61,979 nucleotides of DNA from Candidatus Saccharimonadota bacterium (lineage in GTDB: Bacteria; Patescibacteriota; Saccharimonadia; Saccharimonadales; UBA4665): positions 1-61,979 of the forward strand of contig JAICKC010000008.1 in the NCBI GenBank assembly GCA_025928155.1, read 5' to 3'. The position numbers and the translations under genes are program-made. The notes below the pieces were generated by a model that was not told where the DNA came from, did no database searches, and worked only from the letters and a program-made list of their open reading frames with translations. This document shows, piece after piece, positions 24,248 through 31,828 of the stretch; positions within the stretch are counted from its first letter, which is position 1, and every line of letters starts with the position of its first letter.

Positions 24248-25306
24248 CTACACCCTCCTCAGGTGCCGCCGTATCAGCTTCACCTTTACATAAACAATCG
24301 CCGCCATTACCACCGCTAGCACTGCCGCTATCTGCAGTTCGACATGGTTCTTGCTATGAACGGCCCTGGCGAGCGAAGATGCGCCGACAACATGCCCGAC
24401 CACCATGATGACAGCTAGGGCGGCAATCAGTGCGATCATCCACTTACTTTTACTCGGACGCCGCTCACCAGCATGTGCCATAGTGAACGCTCCGAACTCT
24501 TCGGCACGGACACTATCTTTGTTGACTCCGAGGTCGGCAAGTAGTGTCTGCATGGCGGACACCATCTCGGTCAGCCCGGCAATGTAATAGATCGGTGCCT
24601 GCAAATCTGGCACGTATTTGCGCACTAACTCCTGACTTATACGGCCTGTCTCACCTTTCCATTGCCGGCTCGACTTCTCAGGCTCGCTCATGGTCGGAAC
24701 AAGCTGAAAAACTTCCGAGTACTGCTGAGTGAGCTGCTGTAAGTCGGCGAGGTATGGCGCATCTTCCGGCCGCCGGTTCGAGTATATGAGCGTGAGCTTG
24801 TGCTGGGCGCCGCTCTCTAACGCATCCTTAATCATAGAGAATATAGGCACGATGCCGATGCCGCCTATCAGGAATACAGCCGGCTTTGAAGCATCAGTGG
24901 CGTCCTTTAGTGTAAACGCACCGCGCGGCGTAGCAGGCGGCATTTGCCACAGCACTTTCTCACCAGGCTGCATACGGCCGAGGACTCGCTTGAACGCCGT
25001 GTCTCGCATGCGCAACGCAAACTTCAGATCGCGTTCACTGGGCGCGCTTGCAAATGAAAGAAACCGGGTATTGCCTTCGTCGTCCGTTTCGGGTGGGTTA
25101 ATGAGCGTCATGCGCCCATGCTTGCCAGCCGGGTAGGTGAGGTCGGCGGGTTTTTCAAATGTGAATTCGTACGTGCCTTCGGCTATTTGTTTCTTACTTT
25201 TGAGGCGTATCTCCCAGGATCTAATACCCTTTGGCATACCTTTGTGATTACCGTTCACGCCGTCAGCGCCATGGCTTTGCATCATGCGTTCATGTAGTGA
25301 TGGCAT
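24248..25306 (-). CDS. FNR-type flavin/NAD(P)H reductase with membrane anchor
   Basis: 352 aa. FAD domain (about 25-130: KHGRMTLINPP, RFLSFASAP in place of the usual RxYS), NAD(P) domain (FLIGGIGIVPIFSMIKDALE, LIYSNRRPEDAPY, YYIAGLTEMVSAM), EEFGAF end of the reductase, then two hydrophobic helices (about 282-305 and 315-340) in a C-terminal anchor. No ferredoxin or rubredoxin domain is fused, so the electron acceptor is separate or membrane-bound. Second gene of the csoR operon; GGGAGAGG ribosome site. Confidence 0.87.
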   Translation of the reverse strand: MPSLHERMMQSHGADGVNGNHKGMPKGIRSWEIRLKSKKQIAEGTYEFTFEKPADLTYPAGKHGRMTLINPPETDDEGNTRFLSFASAPSERDLKFALRMRDTAFKRVLGRMQPGEKVLWQMPPATPRGAFTLKDATDASKPAVFLIGGIGIVPIFSMIKDALESGAQHKLTLIYSNRRPEDAPYLADLQQLTQQYSEVFQLVPTMSEPEKSSRQWKGETGRISQELVRKYVPDLQAPIYYIAGLTEMVSAMQTLLADLGVNKDSVRAEEFGAFTMAHAGERRPSKSKWMIALIAALAVIMVVGHVVGASSLARAVHSKNHVELQIAAVLAVVMAAIVYVKVKLIRRHLRRV

Positions 25307-25327
25307 CTATCCTCTCCCTTTTAGTTT

Positions 25328-25612
25328 TTATTTGCCACGTACGTTATTCAGCTCGTACAAACTCAGCAGCTCTTCGATAGCTTTCTCTTGTTGGTTACCG
25401 TCCCGAGTCCCCATCATCTCGCTAACATGTGTACGCAGATGGTTTTCTAGGATGAGCTTGTTGAGCGAGGCGAGTGACTTCTGGATGGCCAGACTCTGCG
25501 TAAGAATATCCATGCAGTACGCCTCGTTATTTATGGCCTTTTGCAAGCCCTTAAACTGGCCTTCTACGATATTGGCGCGGTGAGTTGCGCGCTTCTTGAT
25601 GGATGCTATCAT
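25328..25612 (-). CDS. csoR: CsoR/RcnR-family metal-sensing repressor
   Basis: 94-aa all-helical DUF156 protein. First ligand Cys is in EAYCMDILTQS, then ENHLRTHV supplies two His where copper-sensing CsoR has His and Cys. The C-H-H set departs from the Cu(I) C-H-C triad and resembles FrmR/RcnR-type variants, so the inducer may be copper, another metal or an aldehyde-like signal. ATG 25612 starts 6 nt after the -10 box; a longer TTG reading to 25618 would overlap that box's downstream edge. Confidence 0.9.
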   Translation of the reverse strand: MIASIKKRATHRANIVEGQFKGLQKAINNEAYCMDILTQSLAIQKSLASLNKLILENHLRTHVSEMMGTRDGNQQEKAIEELLSLYELNNVRGK

Positions 25613-25618
25613 ACTCAA

Positions 25619-25647
25619 ATTATATACCCCCCGGGGGTATATTGCAA
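25619..25647 (-). promoter_or_regulatory. csoR promoter with GC-centred operator in the spacer
   Basis: On the minus strand TTGCAA (25642-25647), 17-nt spacer, TATAAT (25619-25624), 6 nt to ATG. The spacer holds ATATACCCCC-N1-GGGGGTATAT (25622-25642), a perfect dyad of the CsoR operator type. Repressor binding would block polymerase directly. Confidence 0.92.
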
Positions 25648-25756
25648 TAGCAGTAATCGTTAATTTTTACTTCTTTGTTTTTGGCTCTTGGCCGTAGACA
25701 CCTTACACCCTTCTGATTAAGAGTAATGCGCGCGCCCATGTTCGGGCCAGTAGGCA

Positions 25757-26611
25757 CTAGTAGTTGGGGTCTCCGTAGTACGGAGCGCTTCTGTAGGGTT
25801 TACCGAACGGATCTAAGAGACGGCTACAACCGAGGCTTATGTTTATAGCTGGTTGGCCAGGGTTAGCATAGGCGATTGAAGTATCAAATGTACATACAAC
25901 CTTGCCAATGAATTTTTCGTAGAACGCGTCTGGGGTATAATCCTTACCCTCATACGTACCCACCACCAGATTCGTTAGAGTAACGCCATTAGAACCAGAT
26001 TGATAGCCCTCTTCCTTTAGAGCAGCGGCGACTTCAGAAACAGACTGAAGCATGGTTGCCTTGTCAGCAGTTGACTGGCCTAGCTTTGTATACATCCGCT
26101 CTGATGCTTCACAGTTTATCTCCATCTTTATATTGTTCGTAGGCACGGCAGCACACTCATCCGTAAATGTAGCCGTACGACCACTGAGAGCCGTGAGTGG
26201 ATGCGACAGGGCGCTATTCTGCGCTACCGCTACGTTATGAAGTGATCGCTCATAAAAAATACTTGCCGTGCCGCCCGCAATAGAGTAACGCCCCATTCCG
26301 ATAGCAATGCCGGCTACAAGTACCAGCACTGCAACGCCACCGATCACCAGTCGTTTGTTTGATATTTTTGTGAGCTTGTTCATGCCGCCTTCTCCTATAG
26401 CATTAACGTTTTCTTTCAGTGCACTGAGTGGTATTTCGATTGCAACACGTAGCCATACGCTCATGCGGGCCAATGAGCTATCCGTTTCATCAAGCATATC
26501 CTGCAGCGTCTGTACCATTTGGTCGCCATATTCATGACGATACGTTCTTGGGTACAAGAATAGCGTCATACGATAAAACGGGTGTGGCGCGATCTTACGA
26601 CGCACGGCCAT
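25757..26611 (-). CDS. Anchored protein of PadR cassette 2
   Basis: 284 aa from ATG 26611, overlapping the padR stop by 17 nt. N-terminal motif LYPRTYRHEYGDQMVQTLQD (about 18-37) is shared with the partner of PadR copy 1; one transmembrane helix follows (about 88-110), then an extracytoplasmic domain of about 170 residues with four Cys (about DECAAVP, NCEAS, VVCTF, LGCSR). So the two cassettes share regulator and prefix but have different outer parts. Function unknown. Confidence 0.75.
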   Translation of the reverse strand: MAVRRKIAPHPFYRMTLFLYPRTYRHEYGDQMVQTLQDMLDETDSSLARMSVWLRVAIEIPLSALKENVNAIGEGGMNKLTKISNKRLVIGGVAVLVLVAGIAIGMGRYSIAGGTASIFYERSLHNVAVAQNSALSHPLTALSGRTATFTDECAAVPTNNIKMEINCEASERMYTKLGQSTADKATMLQSVSEVAAALKEEGYQSGSNGVTLTNLVVGTYEGKDYTPDAFYEKFIGKVVCTFDTSIAYANPGQPAINISLGCSRLLDPFGKPYRSAPYYGDPNY

Positions 26612-26942
26612 ACTGATAGCTATCCTTGACGAGCCTCCGCTCCTTAGCGAGCTCAAGAGCGTTGCGATAATACTCCAGTTCGTCTTCTAAAATTCTGGAT
26701 CCATCTCCGGTTAGCTTGTAATATCGCCGCTTGCTGTCATCTGGCTTCGTAACTTCTATGATAAGCCCTTTCTTGAGCAACTGTTTTATGCTCGTGTAAA
26801 GTGCTCCGGGGCCAAGATGTATTTTGTCGTTACTGTCCTCTTCGATCTGCTTAATAATCTCGTAGCCGTGTCGCTCTTTTAAGCCCAGCGCCAAAAGAAT
26901 GCAAAAAGCTACCTGTGGTAATTGGTTATATTTTCTGTCCAT
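26595..26942 (-). CDS. PadR-family transcriptional regulator (copy 2)
   Basis: 115 aa; nearly the same core as the PadR at 15699-16037 (QLPQVAFCILLALGLKERHG, LGPGALYTSIKQLLKKGLI, RRYYKLTGDGSR). Start ATG 26942 lies 6 nt after -10 TATTCT. Overlaps its membrane partner by 17 nt. A divergent, duplicated local regulator. Confidence 0.92.
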   Translation of the reverse strand: MDRKYNQLPQVAFCILLALGLKERHGYEIIKQIEEDSNDKIHLGPGALYTSIKQLLKKGLIIEVTKPDDSKRRYYKLTGDGSRILEDELEYYRNALELAKERRLVKDSYQYGRAS

Positions 26943-26948
26943 GGATAG

Positions 26949-26988
26949 AGAATATATCTATATTTGATATATGTCAAACTTAGATATA
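26949..26988 (-). promoter_or_regulatory. padR copy 2 promoter with three half-sites
   Basis: Minus strand: TATATCTA (26981-26988), TTGACA (26972-26977), TATATCAA (26964-26971), TAGATATA (26953-26960), -10 TATTCT (26949-26954). Same layout as copy 1 but the half-site core is TATATCTA instead of TATAACTA. Confidence 0.8.
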
Positions 26989-27000
26989 CGATTTACTATC

Positions 27001-27543
27001 CTATAACGGCTGGAGGTCAGCAATAAGGGCGCCGGTAATTTCTAAGAGCTCCTCCGGAGAAGAGGCCACAAATAGATTTGGCTGGCCTTGGTATTGGCCT
27101 AGGTGTTCAATAATTGCAGTGCGCCAGTAATTTGATTGAGCCCTGTCTGTTTCGCTCATTACGTCGTCATTTACTGTAGGGGCGACATACGCGACAAGCG
27201 GCCCATAGCCTACTAGGCGCTCTTCCAGGATGTGGCCTATCTCCAATAGCGTGTTGAGAGATGGGGAGTCCGGCATAGCCGCCGCTACACGTATATCATC
27301 GTGCATATGTAAGATTTCGCCAACATAATGCTCGTCAGAGCCTGCCGTAAAGCCGGGTATCGGGTCAAACCATTCTATGGGCCTTTCCCCGAAGTAACTG
27401 CGAGTAAATGCAGAGCGCCAGGTTTGACCACCGACAGATCCAAATAGGGCAACTTTAAGCGGTCGACTGCGGTCTACTGCCGGATCAGAGTCGTGCATAG
27501 TACGGCTCGCCTCTAGAAGCCGCTCGGTAATTTCAACTTCCAT
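27001..27543 (-). CDS. Nucleoside 2-deoxyribosyltransferase-like protein
   Basis: 180 aa. LKVALFGSVGGQTWRSAF, EWFDPIPGFTAGSDEHYV and the SPSLNTLLEIGHILEER segment follow the NDT-like fold (N-terminal G-x-V loop, D-P, then S-x-G/N...E-x-G with the catalytic Glu in the last). Likely acts on, or binds, nucleosides or ADP-ribose-like ligands. One of two NDT-like genes in the window. Confidence 0.8.
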   Translation of the reverse strand: MEVEITERLLEASRTMHDSDPAVDRSRPLKVALFGSVGGQTWRSAFTRSYFGERPIEWFDPIPGFTAGSDEHYVGEILHMHDDIRVAAAMPDSPSLNTLLEIGHILEERLVGYGPLVAYVAPTVNDDVMSETDRAQSNYWRTAIIEHLGQYQGQPNLFVASSPEELLEITGALIADLQPL

Positions 27544-27976
27544 ATTAATATTTAAACATTTACCTTTTGATTTGTCTTCGAGGACAGACTGGAAGACTAG
27601 CGTGCGTCTGAACGCTAGGCGTCATCCCGAGCGACTAGGCGTGGAGAGTTAACGAGGTGAGGATTTGCCTGCCTGTTTCTTATTCTCGGCCGAGATAAAG
27701 ACTTCGTATATCTGCATACGCCAACCTTATCAAACAAAGATGCTGCCTGGGGGTATTTGCGCGTTACATAGAAATGGTGCGCTACCTGGGCGAAAACTTA
27801 CACGTTGTCTCTGATGAGTTGGCACGTTAGAGAGAAATACTAGAAATCCCGTACCAGGATCCCACGAATTATGTGGGGTGACACAATATGCAAAAGGACG
27901 TCAGAATGATGTGAGGTAAAACCCCAGCGTCATATGACGTCCTTCCGCACTTTCCGCAGCTCTGACCCACCGGTCG
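27544..27976 (+). other. 433-nt non-coding stretch with a repeat remnant and a large hairpin
   Basis: Holds copy 1 of the NLHL repeat (about 27745-27881) and a hairpin AAGGACGTCA (27893-27902) / TGACGTCCTT (27935-27944) with a 32-nt loop that has no T-tract. The first 200 nt contain short CTAGGCGT-type repeats only. No intact gene seen. Confidence 0.6.
27745..27881 (+). pseudogene. Copy 1 of the NLHL repeat, interrupted
   Basis: Reads ...VRYLGENLHVVSDELAR, then an in-frame TAG where the other copies have Trp, then REILEIPYQDP. It matches the C-terminal 25-30 residues of the frames at 28644 and 29736. No start or ribosome site. Confidence 0.6.
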
Positions 27977-28402
27977 CTATAATTGATATGACCGATAGTC
28001 CCAGCCCCACGGCCAGCGCACGTTCACTGCGCCGTCGGAACGGAGCGAGATCTCCATGTCGTCCAGCGAGTCCATGCTGACATTGGTCGTACAGCCGATC
28101 CCGCACAGTCTTCCGGAGTGGTGATCACCCGAGAACCAGAGAAAGCCATCTTCATCGAAGTTGACCGTGTTCTGGCCGTCGTAGGTAATGTGCCAGACGT
28201 GAGTGACGATGCAGCCTTTGCCGCAGTACGTGGCGTGCGTGAGAACGAAGTCCTCACCCACCGGCACACGAGCCGTGTTGCCAGCCACGATGCTGACTCC
28301 AGCCGTGCTGTTTGGGGTTCCTGAGTCCGCCCAGATGGCCACGCCCACGGCAACAGCAAGCACCACGATGGCGATGCCGATTCTGACAAGCCAAGTCCGC
28401 AT
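27977..28402 (-). CDS. Small anchored extracytoplasmic protein, 141 aa
   Basis: One N-terminal membrane helix or signal anchor (LVRIGIAIVVLAVAVGVAIW, 5-24) followed by a beta-rich domain with two Cys pairs (CGKGC and CGIGC) that probably form disulfides. GC-rich codons set it apart from flanking genes, as with the lipoprotein at 14945 and the Ubl island. Function unknown. Confidence 0.7.
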   Translation of the reverse strand: MRTWLVRIGIAIVVLAVAVGVAIWADSGTPNSTAGVSIVAGNTARVPVGEDFVLTHATYCGKGCIVTHVWHITYDGQNTVNFDEDGFLWFSGDHHSGRLCGIGCTTNVSMDSLDDMEISLRSDGAVNVRWPWGWDYRSYQL

Positions 28403-28619
28403 TGAGTCCTCCCTCTTCTATAGAGCAGCTGCTGCTGCGAGGATATTTGAAAGTGCGGATGCTCTTAGGATTAGCTGTCGAGAGCAATAGTTGCCACTCA
28501 AAACCTATCCGAGCTGGTTTATTATAACATATATGTATTTAAACTTCAAATACACTGTACGGACTAGACATTCGGGCAAGTTTTATAGCGCTTTAAAGGG
28601 GTAGGTATGTCATTTTTGA

Positions 28620-28650
28620 AAAACAAAAGACACGTTTAGTAGCGTGTCTT
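28620..28650 (-). terminator. Orphan tRNA-type terminator
   Basis: Minus strand: AAGACACG-N8-CGTGTCTT then TTGTTTTT. It follows a GCGCACCAATTT sequence (28661-28672) that looks like a tRNA 3' end, but no tRNA body remains upstream. Confidence 0.65.
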
Positions 28651-28826
28651 ATCTCTTATCTAAATTGGTGCGCTTGACGCACTTTCATTCCAACACCTTT
28701 TGGGGTCGCTGGGTGAAACTTCCGGTGCAGTCGGTGGGTAAAAACTTACACCTCATCACCGATGAGATAGCACGTTGGAGGGAAATACTAGCTGTTCCAT
28801 ATCAAGAGCATCTACTGAGTAAGTAA
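28644..28826 (+). pseudogene. Copy 2 of the NLHL repeat (60-codon frame)
   Basis: Frame ends VGKNLHLITDEIARWREI followed by LAVPYQEHLLSK. Its last 29 codons match the frame at 29736-29930, with ten of about seventeen codon differences synonymous, so the ancestor was translated. The first 30 codons overlap a tRNA 3'-end remnant and a terminator arm and are not conserved. Probably the decayed tail of a larger gene. Confidence 0.55.
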
Positions 28827-28862
28827 GAGGCGGGAATTACACTGAGCCGTCTTTTTAAGCAA

Positions 28863-29216
28863 TCAACGTCGCAATAATGGCACAGCAAACAGTACAGCTA
28901 CCGCTACATCAACCCCGACATTGAACCATATACCGAACCAGGCAGATGCTGCAGCTTCCAAAGCAAGCCACACTACTAGACCGGCAAGTAATGCTTGCTT
29001 GAGCTCTTTATCGTTGCGTTTGAAAGCAACTTTCCCGACGAGCAGCAGCGTCACAGCCCAGCCGGTCATGATAGCGCCATAAAGCGCGCTCTCCCACTGG
29101 ACTAAGTGGCGGTGCACTGGCAGCATCTTTAGCCCGAAGAATACATACAGCAGACCGAAGCCGACGAGTATTATGCTAACGATCTTGAACCACACGCTTC
29201 GGTGCTGTCTGCTCAC
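28863..29216 (-). CDS. Four-helix membrane protein, 117 aa
   Basis: Four predicted helices (about 10-30, 42-65, 72-95, 97-115) with basic loops. No family recognised. Separated by 1 nt from the upstream membrane-protein gene, so they form a two-gene unit. Confidence 0.7.
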   Translation of the reverse strand: MSRQHRSVWFKIVSIILVGFGLLYVFFGLKMLPVHRHLVQWESALYGAIMTGWAVTLLLVGKVAFKRNDKELKQALLAGLVVWLALEAAASAWFGIWFNVGVDVAVAVLFAVPLLRR

Positions 29217-29217
29217 T

Positions 29218-29664
29218 TTAAGCGTCCCCGGTTTTGTAGTAGGTAACGGCGTAAGACGTTAGAGCAAGAATGAAGCCGAGTGCCATCATAAAAGACTCCT
29301 TGTCTGCCCCGCCACGATTCAGGAACGTCAGTCCGCCCGAACCAGCCATAAGTATAAAAAGTAGTCCGAGTGCCGTGCCTATTATAAGTGGCTTGTGACG
29401 GCACAAGATCGAACGTACCAATAGAGCGACACTGCCCAGCGTCAGTAATATCCAAATGATGACGTGCACAGCCAGTGCTATGCCAGCATGGCCAGCAAGT
29501 GTCCACGGGATACTAGGTGCGTATGAGCCGTGAATACCAGGGTGTTTGTCGGGTAGTTCAACATAGAAGTTCAGGTACATGCCGACAACGAACTGAATCA
29601 GTAGCAGAACGAGCATTAACGGTATGCCCTTGCGAACCAGTTTGTAGTTTTTAGAGATAGCCAT
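29218..29664 (-). CDS. Four-helix membrane protein, 148 aa
   Basis: Helices at about 12-32, 52-78, 88-110 and 122-142. A long outer loop with HPGIHGSYAPSIPW between helices 1 and 2 is the only distinctive motif. Precedes the 117-aa membrane protein by 1 nt. Function unknown. Confidence 0.7.
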   Translation of the reverse strand: MAISKNYKLVRKGIPLMLVLLLIQFVVGMYLNFYVELPDKHPGIHGSYAPSIPWTLAGHAGIALAVHVIIWILLTLGSVALLVRSILCRHKPLIIGTALGLLFILMAGSGGLTFLNRGGADKESFMMALGFILALTSYAVTYYKTGDA

Positions 29665-29735
29665 AGAGTCTAATGCTTATTGTAAACCTCCAGTATTCAT
29701 CATGCTAACCCTTACTTTACAGGCTAATTGAGTAT

Positions 29736-29930
29736 ATGAGACTTACACCCAGTCTTACGGAGGTGCATCTCCGGCTCGCAAAAATAAAAGGCACATTCGA
29801 AAATGTGCCTCATCTGTTACTGTTCGTGGTGCAGCAGCTTGGTAAAAATTTACACCTTATATCCGATGAGGTAGCTCGATGGAGGAAGATTTTAGAGGTG
29901 CCATATCAAGAGTACTTATTGAATAAGTAA
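29736..29930 (+). pseudogene. Copy 3 of the NLHL repeat (64-codon frame)
   Basis: Frame ends LGKNLHLISDEVARWRKI then LEVPYQEYLLNK. The conserved 29-codon tail aligns to copy 2 with mostly silent changes. The upstream half spans a terminator hairpin and a GGTGCAG element like a tRNA 3' end. No ribosome site is visible. Confidence 0.55.
29780..29810 (-). terminator. Orphan terminator with UUCG loop
   Basis: Minus strand: AGGCACATT-TTCG-AATGTGCCT then TTTATTTTT. Downstream of a GCACCA remnant, the same layout as the intact tRNA-Gly at 31680 and its terminator. Confidence 0.7.
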
Positions 29931-29976
29931 TAGACGGGAGGTACACAACTTAATAGACACCCGGCAGCTAAAGGTA

Positions 29977-30708
29977 TTAGTTCTTAGACAGTGACTTCAT
30001 TATTGCTAGCGCCGTCTTGGCGTCTACGCTATTGAACCACGCACTTGCTTGTGAGGGAGTAGTTAGCGATTTGTCTGTACTCGATGCTATTAGCTGGTCT
30101 TGACCCGCAATACGCTCGTTGTTCGTCCATAGCATTAACTTGCCGGGCGCCAGGCTACTTGTATCGTTGGCATCTGCTGCAACAAAGAATGGTTGATAGC
30201 CTACAGACGTGATGAAGTATTCACCAACTACTTTTGCTGCTAGGCTCGTGTTGCTTAAGTTGTCTACGGAAACAATGTGGCTAGAAACCAACCCCGCATC
30301 GCGGACGTCATAATTACCGTACTTAACCTCTACCGTGTCCTTTGGACTTGTAACAGTTGCACTGCTTATTGTTGCACCGAAGCTAGCTTTCTCTGAGCTT
30401 TGGTCTATCTTCCAATCTGATGGGTACTTAAAGCAGTATAAGTCAACTGGGTCGCAGTATGTCTTCCAACCGTCTGTAGATACGTTGGCTTTTGCCCTTA
30501 GGGCTGCAAGGTTACTCGTCAGTGTGCTTACCTGGCTATGCAGCTGACTGACGTTCTTTTCAGGCTTTTGGAGACGCATATGTTGTATGGCATAGACAGA
30601 GCCAACCACTAGCAACCCCACGACGAGTGCAGAGCCTAAGATGATGCCAGAATGCCGTTTGGCGTGAGGCGTGTTAGTTTGGGGTAGTTCGGTAGTTTGT
30701 TCTTGCAT
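29977..30708 (-). CDS. Single-pass anchored extracytoplasmic protein, 243 aa
   Basis: Disordered N-terminus, one helix (IILGSALVVGLLVVGSVYAI, about 21-40), a short coiled-coil stalk (QLHSQVSTLTSNLAALRAK) and an outer domain containing YCFKYPSDWKI, the entry motif of PsbP/Mog1-like surface domains common in CPR genomes. Same architecture as the next gene (4 nt apart), so the two are probably paralogues in one operon. Confidence 0.7.
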   Translation of the reverse strand: MQEQTTELPQTNTPHAKRHSGIILGSALVVGLLVVGSVYAIQHMRLQKPEKNVSQLHSQVSTLTSNLAALRAKANVSTDGWKTYCDPVDLYCFKYPSDWKIDQSSEKASFGATISSATVTSPKDTVEVKYGNYDVRDAGLVSSHIVSVDNLSNTSLAAKVVGEYFITSVGYQPFFVAADANDTSSLAPGKLMLWTNNERIAGQDQLIASSTDKSLTTPSQASAWFNSVDAKTALAIMKSLSKN

Positions 30709-30712
30709 CGTT

Positions 30713-31525
30713 TTAGCTATTAATCTTTATTGAATTAGCGATGGCCTGGACGTCTGGCAAGTATTTACTGTAGTCGACTTGGACGCTGCCATTCGGAGTG
30801 CCCGAAGGATTTAGTACAGCTTTGTATGTGGAGGTCACTACGACTACGTAGTTACGATGCACGATGCCATAGTGGACTGTCGTAGGATAGTCGGTGTCAC
30901 TGTACTTCGTCGTGTATGTATAGGCGTCGTATCCATTAATTGGTTGCGCGGACGTATCTATTGTCTGCGGTTCATTGGTGTGGGCAAAGTCTGCACCGTA
31001 GTCGGTACCAAACCAGTCCTTGGCATTTTTATTGTCGGTGTGCTCGTAGACGGCAACGTTTACGCCGAACAAATTATTCGGGTCATTCCTATTCAGACTA
31101 CTAGGCACAAGAGTTGTTATATCCTCACACAAGACCGTTGAACCTAGCGAACCACCCGAACAGGCAGTGTTTAAGTTGGACGCGGTAGCTTTGACCCAGT
31201 TGCTCGGTAGGGTAGCGATGACATCGCCTGAAGCGAGCTCAACTTTTCCACTAGAGGTACTTTGTGCAGCCGAGGACGCAGTCCCACCATTAGAGTCGGT
31301 GGTGTATTTAATCTGGCTAGTGAGTGTATCAACCTGATTGGTAAGCGCCTTGGCTTCCAATGATGAAGCGACTACCTTGGTGTCTTGCCAGGAGTAGACG
31401 GCGCAACCACCAGCTATTGAAAGTACCACCAATGACAAGAGAGCCATCCAAACCATGCCGTTATTAGGTGCCTGTTGCTGAGGTTCTGGCTGTGGCGTTC
31501 CTGAGACGGTTTGTTTTTCTTCCAT
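30713..31525 (-). CDS. Single-pass anchored extracytoplasmic protein, 270 aa
   Basis: Pro/Gln-rich N-terminus, one helix (MVWMALLSLVVLSIAGGCAV, about 24-43), stalk with coiled-coil potential (ALTNQVDTLTSQIKY), then an outer alpha/beta domain with ATLPSNWVKA (equivalent of the PSDW motif) and YGIVHRNYVVVVTSTYK. Paralogue of the following gene. Cys pair in ACSGGSLGSTVLCED may be a disulfide. Function unknown. Confidence 0.7.
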   Translation of the reverse strand: MEEKQTVSGTPQPEPQQQAPNNGMVWMALLSLVVLSIAGGCAVYSWQDTKVVASSLEAKALTNQVDTLTSQIKYTTDSNGGTASSAAQSTSSGKVELASGDVIATLPSNWVKATASNLNTACSGGSLGSTVLCEDITTLVPSSLNRNDPNNLFGVNVAVYEHTDNKNAKDWFGTDYGADFAHTNEPQTIDTSAQPINGYDAYTYTTKYSDTDYPTTVHYGIVHRNYVVVVTSTYKAVLNPSGTPNGSVQVDYSKYLPDVQAIANSIKINS

Positions 31526-31633
31526 TTACCTCTTTTTATACACTAAGGTCCGGTAAAAGTATAAGGTAAAATGGGCGATTCGAGCAATTGGGACTTACAC
31601 CAAGTTTTACAGAGGTAGAAACAAGGAAACTGG

Positions 31634-31661
31634 AAATTAAAAATACGCCTGATGGCGCATT
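31634..31661 (-). terminator. Terminator of tRNA-Gly
   Basis: Minus strand: AATGCGCC-ATCA-GGCGTATT followed by TTTAATTT, 18 nt after the tRNA CCA. Confidence 0.8.
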
Positions 31662-31679
31662 ATGTCTGTTATTTCAAAT

Positions 31680-31756
31680 TGGTGCGGGTGAGGGGACTCT
31701 AACCCCTGGCCTCGTCCTTGGCAAGGACGCGCTCTAAACAACTGAGCTACACCCGC
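31680..31756 (-). tRNA. tRNA-Gly(GCC)
   Basis: Acceptor GCGGGTG / CACCCGC, discriminator A, encoded CCA. Anticodon loop TTGCCAA gives GCC. T loop reads TTAGAGT rather than TTCRANY, an unusual but paired arm (AGGGG/CCCCT). Confidence 0.93.
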
Positions 31757-31828
31757 GTAAATACTGGCGTAATTATACATAACTACCCGCTGTATGCCAA
31801 GGGGTTACACGCTGTTACAATGGAGTGC

